64,000 nt of DNA from Sphingobium abikonense NBRC 16140 (GCF_001598335.1 NZ_BCYT01000004.1:247121-311120), one strand, 5' to 3'. Numbered from the stretch's first letter, positions 13,447 through 22,239 are shown. Numbers and translations are program-made. Notes: a model not told the origin generated them from the letters alone.

Positions 13447-14490
13447 ATGTCGGTCATCCCGATCCCTGAATTGAATGATCGCGCGCGCGATGTTTTTCGC
13501 CTGGTGGTGGAAAGCTATCTCGGCACGGGCCTGCCCGTTGGATCGCGTACGATCAGCAAGATGGCGTCCTTGAGCCTGTCGCCGGCCTCCATCCGCAATG
13601 TCATGCAGGATCTGGAGGAATTGGGGCTGCTCGCCGCGCCGCACACTTCGGCCGGGCGGATGCCCACCGAGACAGGTCTTCGCCTGTTCGTCGATGGCAT
13701 GATGCAGGCGGCCGAGCCCTCCATCGAGGAACGCCGCGCGATCGAGGCGGGCATCACGGAAAACGGCCCAATCGAAGAGGCCTTGTCCGCCGCCACTGCG
13801 ACCTTGAGCGGCCTGTCCGCCTGCGCGGGCATCGTCATGGTGCCGAAACGCGAACCGGTGCTGCGCCAGTTCGGCTTTGTGCCGCTGAACGCCCGTCAGG
13901 CGCTCGCTGTGCTGGTCGGACAGGATGGGTCGGTGGAAAACCGGGTGCTCGACTTGCCCGAAGGCGTCAGCCCGGTCATGCTCAACGAAGCCGCCAATTT
14001 CATGTCCGCGCGTTTCGTCGGCCTCACCCTGCGCGAGGCAGGCGATGCGCTTAGTCGCGAGATGGAGGCGGAGCGCGGTGCGCTCGACCGCGCGGCGCGG
14101 GATCTGGTAGAGCGGGGTATCGCCACCTGGTCGCACGACGCCGACGATCGTCCGGTGCTGATCGTACGCGGCCAGTCCCGCTTGCTCGATGAAAGCACCG
14201 CCGCCGACCTGGAGCGTGCGCGCCAATTGCTGGAGCAGTTGGAAGGCAAGCAGGAAATCATGGACCTGCTGCGCGGCGCGCTGGCCGGCAGCGCGACCAA
14301 AATCTTCATCGGTTCGGAAAACAAGCTCTTTTCCCTGTCGGGGTCTTCCGTCATAGCCGCACCCTATCGCGGCGCGGATGGCCGGGTCGTCGGCGTGGTC
14401 GGCGTGATCGGCCCCACGCGCTTGAACTATGCGCGGGTGATCCCCATGGTGGACTTCACTGCACAGACGCTATCGAGATTGATGAGATGA
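13447..14490 (+). CDS. hrcA: Heat-inducible transcription repressor HrcA
   Basis: HrcA represses chaperone operons by binding CIRCE operators. The 347 residues begin with the winged-helix region (ARDVFRLVVESYLGTGLPVG, SPASIRNVMQDLEELGLL) and end with the conserved VVGVIGPTRLNYARVIPMVD. The ATG at 13447 fits family N-termini, but there is no good Shine-Dalgarno sequence (only AGGG at 4-6 bases). I found no CIRCE element (TTAGCACTC-N9-GAGTGCTAA) in this window, so its targets, typically groESL, should lie elsewhere. The stop overlaps the grpE start by 4 bases. Confidence 0.96.
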   Translation: MSVIPIPELNDRARDVFRLVVESYLGTGLPVGSRTISKMASLSLSPASIRNVMQDLEELGLLAAPHTSAGRMPTETGLRLFVDGMMQAAEPSIEERRAIEAGITENGPIEEALSAATATLSGLSACAGIVMVPKREPVLRQFGFVPLNARQALAVLVGQDGSVENRVLDLPEGVSPVMLNEAANFMSARFVGLTLREAGDALSREMEAERGALDRAARDLVERGIATWSHDADDRPVLIVRGQSRLLDESTAADLERARQLLEQLEGKQEIMDLLRGALAGSATKIFIGSENKLFSLSGSSVIAAPYRGADGRVVGVVGVIGPTRLNYARVIPMVDFTAQTLSRLMR

Positions 14491-15041
14491 GCGAAGATAA
14501 TCAGAATTTGGAAAATACCGAAGTCGTCGATGCCCTGCCCGAAGACGGCGCGCCTGCCGGCGACGCCACGGCCGATCGCATCGCCGCGCTGGAAGCGGAG
14601 CTGGCGACCGCCAAGCAGGATATTCTCTACGCCCATGCCGACACGCAGAATGTGCGGCGCCGGCTCGAAAAGGAACTGGCGGACGCGCGCGCCTATGCCG
14701 CCACGGCCTTTGCCCGCGACATGCTGTCGGTGGCCGATAACCTGACCCGCGCCCTTGCGGCCATTCCCGCCGACCTGCGCGAAGATGAAAAGTTCAAGGG
14801 TCTGGTCGTCGGCCTGGAAGCGACTGGACGCGAGCTTGAAAGCGTGTTCGGCCGCAATGGCATCACCAAGCTGGAATCCGTGGGCCAGCCGCTCGATCCC
14901 AACAAGCATCAGGCGATGATGGAAGTACCCTCTGCTGATGCGGAGCCTGGCACCATCCTCGTCGAAATGCAGGCGGGCTATATGATCAAGGATCGCCTGC
15001 TGCGCCCGGCTATGGTCAGCGTCGCCAAAAAGCCTGACTGA
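14487..15041 (+). CDS. grpE: Nucleotide exchange factor GrpE
   Basis: GrpE releases ADP from DnaK. The 184 residues show an acidic disordered N-terminus, a long coiled coil (AALEAELATAKQDILYAHAD, NVRRRLEKELADAR) and the beta domain ending with VEMQAGYMIKDRLLRPAMV, the GrpE signature. The ATG overlaps the hrcA stop (ATGA), so the two are translationally coupled. A terminator follows directly. Confidence 0.96.
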   Translation: MSEDNQNLENTEVVDALPEDGAPAGDATADRIAALEAELATAKQDILYAHADTQNVRRRLEKELADARAYAATAFARDMLSVADNLTRALAAIPADLREDEKFKGLVVGLEATGRELESVFGRNGITKLESVGQPLDPNKHQAMMEVPSADAEPGTILVEMQAGYMIKDRLLRPAMVSVAKKPD

Positions 15042-15047
15042 CGCGAT

Positions 15048-15083
15048 GGGTCTTCCATTTCGCAGGTTAGGGGAGGCCCTTTT
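15048..15083 (+). terminator. Probable terminator of hrcA-grpE
   Basis: GGGTCTTCC (15048-15056) pairs with GGGAGGCCC (15071-15079), allowing two G-U pairs, followed by TTTT. It sits in the 54-base gap between convergent grpE and the HD-GYP gene. Confidence 0.6.
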
Positions 15084-15095
15084 GTCGTCGGCGAC

Positions 15096-16352
15096 TCAAC
15101 CCGCCAGCTTGGGCCGAGGCGCTTCCGCCTCCATTATCCGATCGATCGCAGCGCGTTCGATACCCCAATGGGCCGGATCGACCTCCTCCAGGATTGCGTC
15201 GCGGGACAGGCTTTCGCCGATGACGACGATGTCCTTGTCGATCCATTCCTGGTCGCGAGTCGAATAGAAGGCGAGCACCTTGGGCCGCGATGCGCGCCGG
15301 CCATTGTCCAGCACCACCCCCAGCCGGTTCGATCGCAGCCGCACGACCATGCCTACGGGAAAGGTGTCGATGCTCTGCATGAAGCGGAACATCAGGGCAG
15401 GGTCGAAATGCCCCTCCCAGTTCCGCATCCGGGTGATCGCCTCGACTGGGGTCCAAGCCTCCTTGTAAATGCGATTGGATGTAAGCGCGTCATAGACGTC
15501 ACAAATCGCGCCCATGCGCGCCGCCAGGCTGATCTGCGCGCCGGGCAGACGCGATGGATAGCCGGTCCCGTCCATCTTCTCATGATGATGACGGCATACG
15601 TCCTGCGCCAGGGCGGGCACGGCGCCGATCTCCTCCAGCAGCTGTGACCCGCGTTCGGCATGGGTCTGGATGATCGCGAACTCCTCAGCCGTCAGCCGGC
15701 CGGGCTTGTTCAGCACATCGGCTGGCACCAGCATCTTGCCGATGTCGTGCAACAGGCCGGCCGTGCCAAGGTCCGCGATGGCGGCCTCGTCCAGCTTCAG
15801 CTGCCTGCCGAGGTTAATCATCAACGCACATACGGCGACCGAATGGAGATAGGTGTATTCGTCCTTCGACTTGAGGCGCAGCACCTTTAGGAAAGCCTGG
15901 CGATTCTTCTCGATCATGTTGGTGACGTCCGCGACTACGGCCGTCACCGACGCGCATTGCACCGCCTTGCCGAGCCGCGCCGAATCGAAAATCTCGCGCA
16001 TCACCTTTTTCGACCGATTCGTGACACGCGTCGCTTCGATCCGCGCCACTTCATGGCCGTCGTACTGCCGAAACGGCGTCGCGAGCACGCGCTGCGGCGC
16101 TTTTTCTGAACGCTCGGGCACAGGTGCTGAACCAGACCGGGGCGGGGCGGACGCTTGGCGCTCCTCCACATCGACGCCCCTGTCGGTGTCGATGATCAAC
16201 TGCTCGATTTCGCTATCCAGTACGGTCGCCAGGTCCTCGTCATTCTCCAGCAGGAAACGCGCCCGCCAGAAGGGATGCTTGAACCAGGATCCTTTGAAAC
16301 TGTGGATGAACATGCCGAGCCGCAGCTGGTCGCGCCGGATGGATTTGCGCAT
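15096..16352 (-). CDS. HD-GYP domain protein, probable cyclic di-GMP phosphodiesterase
   Basis: The 418-residue cytoplasmic protein has an N-terminal DUF3391-like domain (residues 1 to about 130, starting MRKSIRRDQLRLGMFIHSF) and a C-terminal HD-GYP domain. Both signature motifs are intact: HDIGK at 202-206 and HHEKMDGTGYP at 256-266. HD-GYP proteins hydrolyse c-di-GMP to GMP or pGpG using a di-iron or tri-iron centre; activity here is inferred from the intact motifs. No transmembrane segment or receiver domain is visible, so its input signal is unknown. It is monocistronic, convergent with grpE. Confidence 0.9.
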   Translation of the reverse strand: MRKSIRRDQLRLGMFIHSFKGSWFKHPFWRARFLLENDEDLATVLDSEIEQLIIDTDRGVDVEERQASAPPRSGSAPVPERSEKAPQRVLATPFRQYDGHEVARIEATRVTNRSKKVMREIFDSARLGKAVQCASVTAVVADVTNMIEKNRQAFLKVLRLKSKDEYTYLHSVAVCALMINLGRQLKLDEAAIADLGTAGLLHDIGKMLVPADVLNKPGRLTAEEFAIIQTHAERGSQLLEEIGAVPALAQDVCRHHHEKMDGTGYPSRLPGAQISLAARMGAICDVYDALTSNRIYKEAWTPVEAITRMRNWEGHFDPALMFRFMQSIDTFPVGMVVRLRSNRLGVVLDNGRRASRPKVLAFYSTRDQEWIDKDIVVIGESLSRDAILEEVDPAHWGIERAAIDRIMEAEAPRPKLAG

Positions 16353-16584
16353 CAGCGACGGCTCCGATGCGAATTATGGCGCGCGGGGATAAATCTAATC
16401 AACGCGCGAACGGGTGGCGTATCCCACGCATCATCCGCCATCCATGGGGCTGCGCAAACAATAATCATCTCTCCCCCCTCCCTCTTATCTTGGCGCATGA
16501 CCGATCAAAATTTCTTTAATGACCCAGCCAGAACGACCTTGCGCTGGCAAATTTGCAATGCAATCTTGACCATGACATGTATCG

Positions 16585-16604
16585 AGATATATCTTAGAAT
16601 ATCT
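16585..16604. promoter_or_regulatory. Probable PadR operator
   Basis: AGATAT (16585-16590), 8 bases, then ATATCT (16599-16604) is a perfect dyad 20 bases upstream of the padR ATG, in a locally AT-rich stretch. PadR regulators of the YqjI type bind such ATATC/GATAT dyads and repress themselves, so autoregulation is likely. Confidence 0.55.
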
Positions 16605-16624
16605 GGAAACATGAAAGGTTCTTG

Positions 16625-17290
16625 ATGCGTTTTCCAACATCCCACTCTCACCGCCGTCATGGCGGCGGTTTCCATCATCCTCGCGCAGCTGTCGCTTTCG
16701 CTGCTGGACTTAGCGCCGCGCGCGGAGGGTTCGGCGGCGACGCGTTTGGCCCTGATCCCTTCGGCGATGACAGCCCGCGCGGCGGCGGCCGTGGCGGCCG
16801 TGGCGGCCGTGGCGGCCGTGGCGGCCGTGGCCGCCGCCTGTTCGACAATGACGCGCTGCGGCTGATCCTGCTCAAGCTGATCGCCGACGAACCGCGCCAC
16901 GGTTATGAACTAATCCGTGCGATCGAGGCGCTGTCGGGCGAGGTCTATGCGCCCAGTCCTGGGGTCGTCTACCCGACGCTGACCCTGCTGTCTGACATGG
17001 AGCTTATTTCGGAGCAACCGAGCGAGGGCAGCCGCAAGCGCTTTGCCATCACCGACGCTGGCCGCGCCAAGATTGCGGAAGATAGGGCTGCGCTGGATCG
17101 GGCGATGGAGCGGCTGGCCCATCTGGCTCGAAAGGCCGAGCGCGTCGACCCGGCGCCCGTTCGCCGCGCCATGCACAATCTGCGTTTTGCCATCCAGCAA
17201 CGACTGGAAAAGGAAGGGGCCGACAATCAGACCATGTTCGATGTCGCCGCCCTGATCGACGAAGCCGCCAGCAAGATCGAAAGGCTCTGA
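16625..17290 (+). CDS. PadR-family repressor, YqjI-like, with RGG-repeat N-terminus
   Basis: From ATG 16625 (after GAAAGG) the product has 221 residues. Residues 1-75 are unusual: a His-rich start (HSHRRHGGGFHHP) and a Gly/Arg array (GGGRGGRGGRGGRGGRGRR, about 53-71). Then comes a PadR winged helix (LRLILLKLIADEPRHGYELI, YAPSPGVVYPTLTLL) and a C-terminal dimerisation helix. E. coli YqjI, a nickel-responsive repressor of the ferric reductase gene yqjH, has the same plan with a His/Cys-rich N-terminus and the HGYELI and PSPGVIYPTL motifs. A role in metal- or iron-related control is therefore likely. The next gene, DUF2218, starts 3 bases after the stop. Confidence 0.85.
   Translation: MRFPTSHSHRRHGGGFHHPRAAVAFAAGLSAARGGFGGDAFGPDPFGDDSPRGGGRGGRGGRGGRGGRGRRLFDNDALRLILLKLIADEPRHGYELIRAIEALSGEVYAPSPGVVYPTLTLLSDMELISEQPSEGSRKRFAITDAGRAKIAEDRAALDRAMERLAHLARKAERVDPAPVRRAMHNLRFAIQQRLEKEGADNQTMFDVAALIDEAASKIERL
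16791..16826 (+). repeat. 9-bp tandem repeat (4 exact copies) coding Gly-Arg-Gly
   Basis: The unit GTGGCGGCC is repeated four times exactly, with degenerate flanking copies on both sides. In frame it encodes RGG units within the PadR protein. Copy number is likely to vary by slippage. Confidence 0.9.
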
Positions 17291-17293
17291 CCC

Positions 17294-17572
17294 ATGACCA
17301 TTACCGCAACTGTCCCCACCACCAGCGCCAGCCTCTATCTTCAGCAACTGTGCAAACATTGGAGCCACAAGTTCGAGGTTCAGTTTGACGCGGAAAAGGG
17401 CGATATCGCCTTTCCGATGGGATCGATCCACATGGAAGCGCAGCCTGAAGCACTGCTCGTGTCCTTGGCGCCCAATCCCGATGCCGATGTCGACCGCTTC
17501 AAGCAGGTCGTCGCCGATCATCTCGACCGTTTCGCCTTCCGCGAAGCGCCGCTGCCTTTCAAATGGCAATAA
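17294..17572 (+). CDS. DUF2218 protein
   Basis: The 92-residue cytoplasmic protein matches DUF2218 by its pattern (LCKHWSHKFEVQFD, IAFPMGSIHMEA, ADVDRFKQVVADHLDRFAF). DUF2218 is often fused to or encoded beside siderophore-interacting (SIP/ViuB) ferric reductases. Here it stands alone behind the YqjI-like repressor with only 3 bases between them, so the pair probably forms a small metal-responsive operon. No reductase gene is present nearby. Biochemical function is not known. Confidence 0.8.
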   Translation: MTITATVPTTSASLYLQQLCKHWSHKFEVQFDAEKGDIAFPMGSIHMEAQPEALLVSLAPNPDADVDRFKQVVADHLDRFAFREAPLPFKWQ

Positions 17573-17600
17573 AAACTGGGGCGGGGCCGTTGCTCCGCCC
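17571..17600 (-). terminator. Probable terminator downstream of ruvC
   Basis: On the minus strand GGGCGG (complement of 17595-17600) pairs with CCGCCC (complement of 17579-17584), followed by CCAGTTTTT. It overlaps the last codon of the convergent DUF2218 gene. Confidence 0.6.
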
Positions 17601-17605
17601 ATGCC

Positions 17606-18097
17606 TCATCCCTTGGGAATCCGCCGCCCGCTCGCCAGATGATGGGCGTGGGTGATGGCGACGGCCAGCGCATCGGCTGCATCGGGTCCTGCGATCTTGG
17701 CGCCGGGCAATAGCCGTTGCACCATCGCATGGACCTGATCCTTGGATGCATTGCCTACACCCACGACCGACTTCTTGACCAGCCGTGCGGCATATTCCCC
17801 CACCTCCATGCCCGATCGCGATGCGGCGAGCAGGACCACGCCGCGCGCCTGGCCAAGCTTTAACGTCGATTGCGGATTGACGTTGACGAACACTTCCTCG
17901 ACCGCCGCGCCGTCGGGACGGTGCTCCAGAATCAGGTCGGTCAGCGCCAGGTCGATCGCCAGCAATCGGGTCGCCAGCGCCATATCGGCATCGGTCTTGA
18001 TCTGACCATTGCCGATATGGGTGAGGCGATTGCCGTCAGCCGCGATCAGGCCCCATCCCGTGGTGCCCAGGCCGGGATCAAGGCCGAGCAGGATCAT
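17606..18097 (-). CDS. ruvC: Crossover junction endodeoxyribonuclease RuvC
   Basis: RuvC resolves Holliday junctions. The 163 residues begin [16 protein letters not shown] with catalytic D7; other acidic residues of the active site are in [10 protein letters not shown] and the C-terminal [11 protein letters not shown]. It lies 40 bases downstream of yebC on the same strand; ruvA and ruvB, which commonly follow ruvC, are not present here, so the cluster is split. Confidence 0.95.
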   Translation of the reverse strand: MILLGLDPGLGTTGWGLIAADGNRLTHIGNGQIKTDADMALATRLLAIDLALTDLILEHRPDGAAVEEVFVNVNPQSTLKLGQARGVVLLAASRSGMEVGEYAARLVKKSVVGVGNASKDQVHAMVQRLLPGAKIAGPDAADALAVAITHAHHLASGRRIPKG

Positions 18098-18137
18098 GAT
18101 GTCAGAAGTGGTCGGATAAGGACGGTAGCCGGGCGTC

Positions 18138-18881
18138 TCAGCCCAGCTTCTCCATTACGTCATCCGACACTTCATAATTGCCCCAGACGGTCTGGACGTC
18201 GTCGTCATCTTCCAGCGTGTCGACAAGCTTCATCAGCGTGCCGGCATTGCTTTCATCGACTTCGACGGTGGTCGTGGGCCGCCAGGCGAGCTTGGCGCTG
18301 TCCGCTTCGCCCAGCTTCGCTTCCAGCGCCTTGGCGACTTCATGCAGCGCGTCCATCGCGGTCCAGATTTCATGCTCGTCCTCGTTGGAGGACACATCGT
18401 CCGCGCCCGCTTCCAGTGCGGCTTCGAACACCGCGTCGGCATCGCCCGCGCTGGCAGGATAGGTGATGAGGCCAAGCCGTTCAAAGCCGTGGCTTACCGC
18501 GCCCGATGCGCCGAGGTTGCCGCCATTTTTGGAGAAAGCGGTGCGGACGTTGGTCGCGGTGCGATTGCGGTTGTCGGTCAGCGCCTCGACGATGATGGCG
18601 ACGCCGCCGGGGCCATAGCCCTCGTAGCGCACTTCCTCGTAATTCTCCATGTCGCCGCCCGACGCCTTGTCGATCGCGCGCTGAATATTGTCCTTGGGCA
18701 TGGACTGGGCCTTGGCGGCGTTGACGGCCAGGCGCAGACGCGGGTTCATGTCCGGGTCGGGCATGCCCATCTTGGCCGCGACGGTGATCTCGCGGCTCAG
18801 CTTGGAGAACATCGAGGACCGTTTCTTGTCCTGCGCGCCCTTGCGATGCATGATGTTCTTGAATTTGGAATGGCCGGCCAC
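18138..18881 (-). CDS. yebC: YebC/PmpR-family protein
   Basis: The 247-residue protein starts [20 protein letters not shown], the hallmark N-terminus of YebC/TACO1. Members are described as DNA-binding regulators and, in several bacteria and mitochondria, as translation factors relieving stalling at proline runs. The yebC-ruvC order is a common proteobacterial arrangement. The 112-base gap to gapR on its upstream side probably contains its promoter. Confidence 0.95.
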   Translation of the reverse strand: MAGHSKFKNIMHRKGAQDKKRSSMFSKLSREITVAAKMGMPDPDMNPRLRLAVNAAKAQSMPKDNIQRAIDKASGGDMENYEEVRYEGYGPGGVAIIVEALTDNRNRTATNVRTAFSKNGGNLGASGAVSHGFERLGLITYPASAGDADAVFEAALEAGADDVSSNEDEHEIWTAMDALHEVAKALEAKLGEADSAKLAWRPTTTVEVDESNAGTLMKLVDTLEDDDDVQTVWGNYEVSDDVMEKLG

Positions 18882-18993
18882 GGCCTTTCTCCCGATATTA
18901 TCTGTGATCCAAAGCGCGCTCTCTAACGATCGCGCCCCAATCCTGCAATGTCGCAGGCGCTCGCGCCGTCAAGCACCAACGCCAATCGACACG

Positions 18994-19236
18994 TCATTCC
19001 ATGCCGAGCGCGGCCAGATAGGTCTGGAGAATGGCTTCCATTTCCTGCCGATCGTGCGGCTGCATCTTCCGCAGGCGGATGATCTGGCGCATGATCTTGC
19101 TGTCATATCCGTTGGCCTTCGCCTCCAGATAGACATCCTTGATGTCGTCGCCGATGCCTTTCTTTTCCTCTTCCAGCCGCTCGATGCGCTCGATGAAAAG
19201 GCGTAGCTGGTCGGCGGCGACGTTGCCCTCGCTCAT
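18994..19236 (-). CDS. gapR: GapR-family nucleoid protein (DUF2312)
   Basis: The 80-residue protein begins [20 protein letters not shown] and continues as a largely helical coiled coil ([20 protein letters not shown]) with [11 protein letters not shown], the DUF2312 pattern. In Caulobacter, GapR encircles overtwisted AT-rich DNA ahead of replication and transcription. Start 19236 is set by GGAGAA before the ATG; the frame is open upstream to 19380 without family support. DUF1244 lies directly upstream on the same strand, with pyk diverging beyond it, a neighbourhood conserved in alphaproteobacteria. Confidence 0.9.
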   Translation of the reverse strand: MSEGNVAADQLRLFIERIERLEEEKKGIGDDIKDVYLEAKANGYDSKIMRQIIRLRKMQPHDRQEMEAILQTYLAALGME

Positions 19237-19292
19237 GGGGTTCTCCGTATGTGAGTGTGAATCGGCCGATAGAATCGGATTGGCGCCCGCCT

Positions 19293-19592
19293 CTAATGGG
19301 TGTCGGCGTTCTTCGCCACACTCTCCTGCATCTTTGCGATCTGGTCGGGCGTCGCGTCGGTCTGATGCTGCGCCTTCCACTGGTCAAAGGGCATGCCGTG
19401 GATGATCTCGCGCGCCTGATCGCGGGTCAGGTCGCCATGCGCCTGCGCCACCCAGTCGGCCAGGCAGTTGCGGCAGAAGCCCGCCGTCCCCATCAGGTCG
19501 ATATTCTGTACGTCGGTCCGATGCTGCAAATGCGCAACCAAGCGACGGAAGGCGGTTGCGGCAACCGCATCGGTGAGTATGGTGTCGGCCAT
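19293..19592 (-). CDS. DUF1244 protein
   Basis: The 99-residue cytoplasmic protein starts at ATG 19592 after AAAGGA. The pattern [30 protein letters not shown] and [12 protein letters not shown] is characteristic of DUF1244. The CRNC pair may bind metal or form a disulfide. Function is unknown. It is read toward gapR and is 116 bases from the divergent pyk start; the promoters of both directions should lie in that gap. Confidence 0.85.
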   Translation of the reverse strand: MADTILTDAVAATAFRRLVAHLQHRTDVQNIDLMGTAGFCRNCLADWVAQAHGDLTRDQAREIIHGMPFDQWKAQHQTDATPDQIAKMQESVAKNADTH

Positions 19593-19708
19593 CGGCGATC
19601 CTTTCGCTGAAACTACATCATCCTGTCGTGCAGCACGGATAACCCATAACGACGCGCTGGCAAGGCCAAGGGTCAGGCCCGGCGCGATCATGACGGTCAG
19701 GAGAAGAC

Positions 19709-21175
19709 ATGACTAAGTTACCGCCCCGCTCGCGAAAGGTGCGCATTCTGGCGACCCTTGGCCCCGCGAGCGATACGCCCGAAATGATCCGGGCACTGTT
19801 CGTCGCCGGGGCCGACGCCTTCCGCATCAATATGAGCCATGGCGCGCATGAGGATCATGCGGCCCGCATCGCCGCGATCCGCGCGCTGGAAAAGGAATTC
19901 AACCGGCCGACCACCATCCTGGGCGATCTTCAGGGGCCAAAGCTGCGCGTCGGCACCTTCGAAAAGGGGCTCGCGATCCTGGAAAAGGGCGCGACCTTCA
20001 TCCTCGACCGGGACGAAACGCCCGGCGACGCGCGCCGCGTCAATCTGCCGCATCCCGAAATCTATGCGGCCTTGGTCCCGGAGACGCGGCTGCTGCTCGA
20101 TGATGGCAAGCTGGTCCTGCGGGTGAAGGCGGTCAGCGACGATCGCATCGACACGATCGTCGAAGTCGGCGGCACCCTGTCCAATCGCAAGGGCGTCAAT
20201 GTGCCCGACGTCGTCGTGCCGGTGCCCGCGCTGACGGACAAGGACCGCCGCGACCTCAGCTTTGCAGTGGAGCAAGGCTGCGACTGGATCGCGCTCAGCT
20301 TCGTGCAGCGGCCGGAGGATCTGGCCGAAGCGCGCAAGCTGATGGGCGGTCATGGCGCGCTGATGGCCAAGATCGAAAAGCCCTCCGCCGTGCAGCGGCT
20401 GGAGGAGATTATCGAACTGGCCGATGGCGTGATGGTGGCGCGCGGCGACTTGGGTGTCGAATTGCCGCCCCAGGCCGTGCCGCCGCTGCAGAAGCAGATC
20501 GTCGCCACCGCGCGCATGCTGGGGCGGCCGGTGGTCGTCGCGACCCAGATGCTCGAATCGATGATCAAGTCGCCATCGCCGACCCGCGCCGAAGTTTCCG
20601 ACGTCGCCACCGCAGTCTATGACGGCGCGGACGCGATCATGTTGTCGGCCGAAACGGCAGCGGGCGACTGGCCGGTCGAAGCGGTGACGATGATGGACAG
20701 CATCGCCCATAGCGTCGAGCGCGATCCGGGCTATCTGGCGCGGCTGCATTTCACCGAGACGCGGCCCGATCCGACGACGGCCGATGCGCTGGCGGAAGCG
20801 GCGAGCAGCATCGTGTCGGTCATGGGCGCGAGCGCCATCACCTGCTTCACCTCATCGGGCAGCACCGTGCGCCGGGTCGCACGCGAACGACCATCGGCAT
20901 CCATCCTGGCGCTGACGCCGCGATCGGACACGGCGCGCAAGCTGGGCCTGACCTGGGGCGTCCACGCCGTCCGCACCAAGGATATCGGCAATTTCGAGGA
21001 GATGATCGGCAAGGCCCGGCGCATGGCTCTGCGCCATGGCATGTCTGAAAAAGGCGGCAAGATCGTCGTTCTGGCGGGCGTTCCCTTTGGCACGCCGGGA
21101 TCGACCAATGTTCTGCATGTCGCAGCCATTCGCGGCGACGAGCTTAAGGGGCGTGACGAATCGCCATCGTTCTGA
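19709..21175 (+). CDS. pyk: Pyruvate kinase
   Basis: The enzyme makes pyruvate and ATP from phosphoenolpyruvate. The 488 residues begin with KVRILATLGPASDTPEMIR and include FRINMSHGAHEDH, the B domain, the active-site lysine/Mg stretch LMAKIEKPSAV, the VARGDLGVELP loop and TQMLESMI. It has a strong Shine-Dalgarno (AGGAGAAGAC). It is monocistronic with a terminator at 21244. Confidence 0.97.
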   Translation: MTKLPPRSRKVRILATLGPASDTPEMIRALFVAGADAFRINMSHGAHEDHAARIAAIRALEKEFNRPTTILGDLQGPKLRVGTFEKGLAILEKGATFILDRDETPGDARRVNLPHPEIYAALVPETRLLLDDGKLVLRVKAVSDDRIDTIVEVGGTLSNRKGVNVPDVVVPVPALTDKDRRDLSFAVEQGCDWIALSFVQRPEDLAEARKLMGGHGALMAKIEKPSAVQRLEEIIELADGVMVARGDLGVELPPQAVPPLQKQIVATARMLGRPVVVATQMLESMIKSPSPTRAEVSDVATAVYDGADAIMLSAETAAGDWPVEAVTMMDSIAHSVERDPGYLARLHFTETRPDPTTADALAEAASSIVSVMGASAITCFTSSGSTVRRVARERPSASILALTPRSDTARKLGLTWGVHAVRTKDIGNFEEMIGKARRMALRHGMSEKGGKIVVLAGVPFGTPGSTNVLHVAAIRGDELKGRDESPSF

Positions 21176-21243
21176 GGCGCGGGGTTCGGCGAGAGGGAAT
21201 CCCTCTTGCCGGGCCGACCTTGCCATACGCTTTGCCTACGCGA

Positions 21244-21274
21244 AAAGGCGCCCGGTCATCGACCGGGCGCCTTT
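21244..21274. terminator. Terminator hairpin between convergent pyk and rpmJ
   Basis: A perfect 14-bp stem, AAAGGCGCCCGGTC (21244-21257) with GACCGGGCGCCTTT (21261-21274), around ATC. The AAA/TTT ends make it usable in both directions, though the T-run is short. Confidence 0.8.
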
Positions 21275-21318
21275 CATATTTGGCTACGCTGCTTCCTTGA
21301 CGAAGCGGCGGTCGTCGT

Positions 21319-21444
21319 TCAGCCTTGGCGAGCCTTGAAACGACGGTTGGTCTTGTTGATGACATAGGTGCGGCCGCGACGACGGATCACGCGGTTATCC
21401 CGGTGGCGGCCCTTGAGCGACTTGAGCGAGTTGCGGATCTTCAT
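21319..21444 (-). CDS. rpmJ: 50S ribosomal protein L36, zinc-ligand-free type
   Basis: The 41-residue basic protein begins [16 protein letters not shown] and ends [11 protein letters not shown]. It is the alphaproteobacterial/YkgO-like form: the Cys and His residues that bind zinc in classical L36 are absent. The start is the ATG at 21444, the only one giving the family N-terminus; the frame remains open to 21510. It stands alone, convergent with pyk. Confidence 0.93.
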   Translation of the reverse strand: MKIRNSLKSLKGRHRDNRVIRRRGRTYVINKTNRRFKARQG

Positions 21445-21589
21445 GGCAATCGGCCTTCGATGAATCTGGTTTCGGTCTGAATTTCGAAGCGCAGCCCCTA
21501 TGGGCCGCAAGGCGCAAAGTCAAGCGCGATACGCCCATTTTTACCCCTGTTCATCGCCCATGCAGCAACTTCGTGCCTTCACGCGTTGG

Positions 21590-21607
21590 GAGGGGATTAT
21601 ACCCCTC
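21590..21607. promoter_or_regulatory. Dyad GAGGGG-N6-CCCCTC upstream of the DUF4136 gene
   Basis: A perfect 6-bp dyad around ATTATA, 39-56 bases before ATG 21646. The central ATTATA could be part of a -10 box. Whether this is an operator or an mRNA hairpin cannot be told from sequence. Confidence 0.35.
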
Positions 21608-21645
21608 GCGCCGTCTATCCGGCAAATGCCCGTTGGAGTGAAGTC

Positions 21646-22239
21646 ATGTCGAAGCGTCCCCTGATCGCCGTCATCCTGGCGCTGCCACTTGCAGCCTGCG
21701 CGACCGTACCGCCAGTGGAGGTGACGCGTTTTCACATCGACAATCCGGCGCGATCCGGCACGATCGCGGTCGAGGAAATGCCGGGTAATCCCGACGTCAG
21801 CCTGGAATTTCGCGCCTATGCCGCGTCGGTGCAGCAGCAGTTCGCGCAGGTCGGATTCTCGCCCGTTCCGGCCGGTGCCAGCAGCGATTATGTCGCGCTC
21901 GTCAACTTTCGCCGCAGCTTCCGGCCGGGCGGCGTAGACCGCAGCGGCCGTCCTGTGTCGGTTGGCGTCGGCGGCGGAATCGGCAGCGGCGGCTATTCCG
22001 GCCTGGGGCTGGGCGTGGGCATCAACCTGTCCGGCAAGCCCAAGGATATCGTGACGACCGAACTGCAGGTGCAATTGCGTCGGCGTTCCGATTCGACAAC
22101 CATCTGGGAAGGGCGCGCCTACACCGAAGGCAAACAGGGTTCGCCCGAAGCGCAACCTGCCGCCGCCGCGCAGAAGCTCGCCAGTGCATTGATCAGGGGC
22201 TATCCCGGTGAATCCGGCCGCACTATAACGGTCAAATGA
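21646..22239 (+). CDS. DUF4136 lipoprotein
   Basis: The 197-residue lipoprotein (signal [14 protein letters not shown]18) matches DUF4136: [17 protein letters not shown], then a Gly-rich stretch (about 105-125), then [19 protein letters not shown] and a C-terminal helix. The family occurs in outer-membrane or periplasmic lipoproteins of unknown function. GGAG precedes ATG 21646; the frame is open from 21586. Its stop overlaps the start of the M14 carboxypeptidase gene by 4 bases (ATGA). Confidence 0.85.
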   Translation: MSKRPLIAVILALPLAACATVPPVEVTRFHIDNPARSGTIAVEEMPGNPDVSLEFRAYAASVQQQFAQVGFSPVPAGASSDYVALVNFRRSFRPGGVDRSGRPVSVGVGGGIGSGGYSGLGLGVGINLSGKPKDIVTTELQVQLRRRSDSTTIWEGRAYTEGKQGSPEAQPAAAAQKLASALIRGYPGESGRTITVK

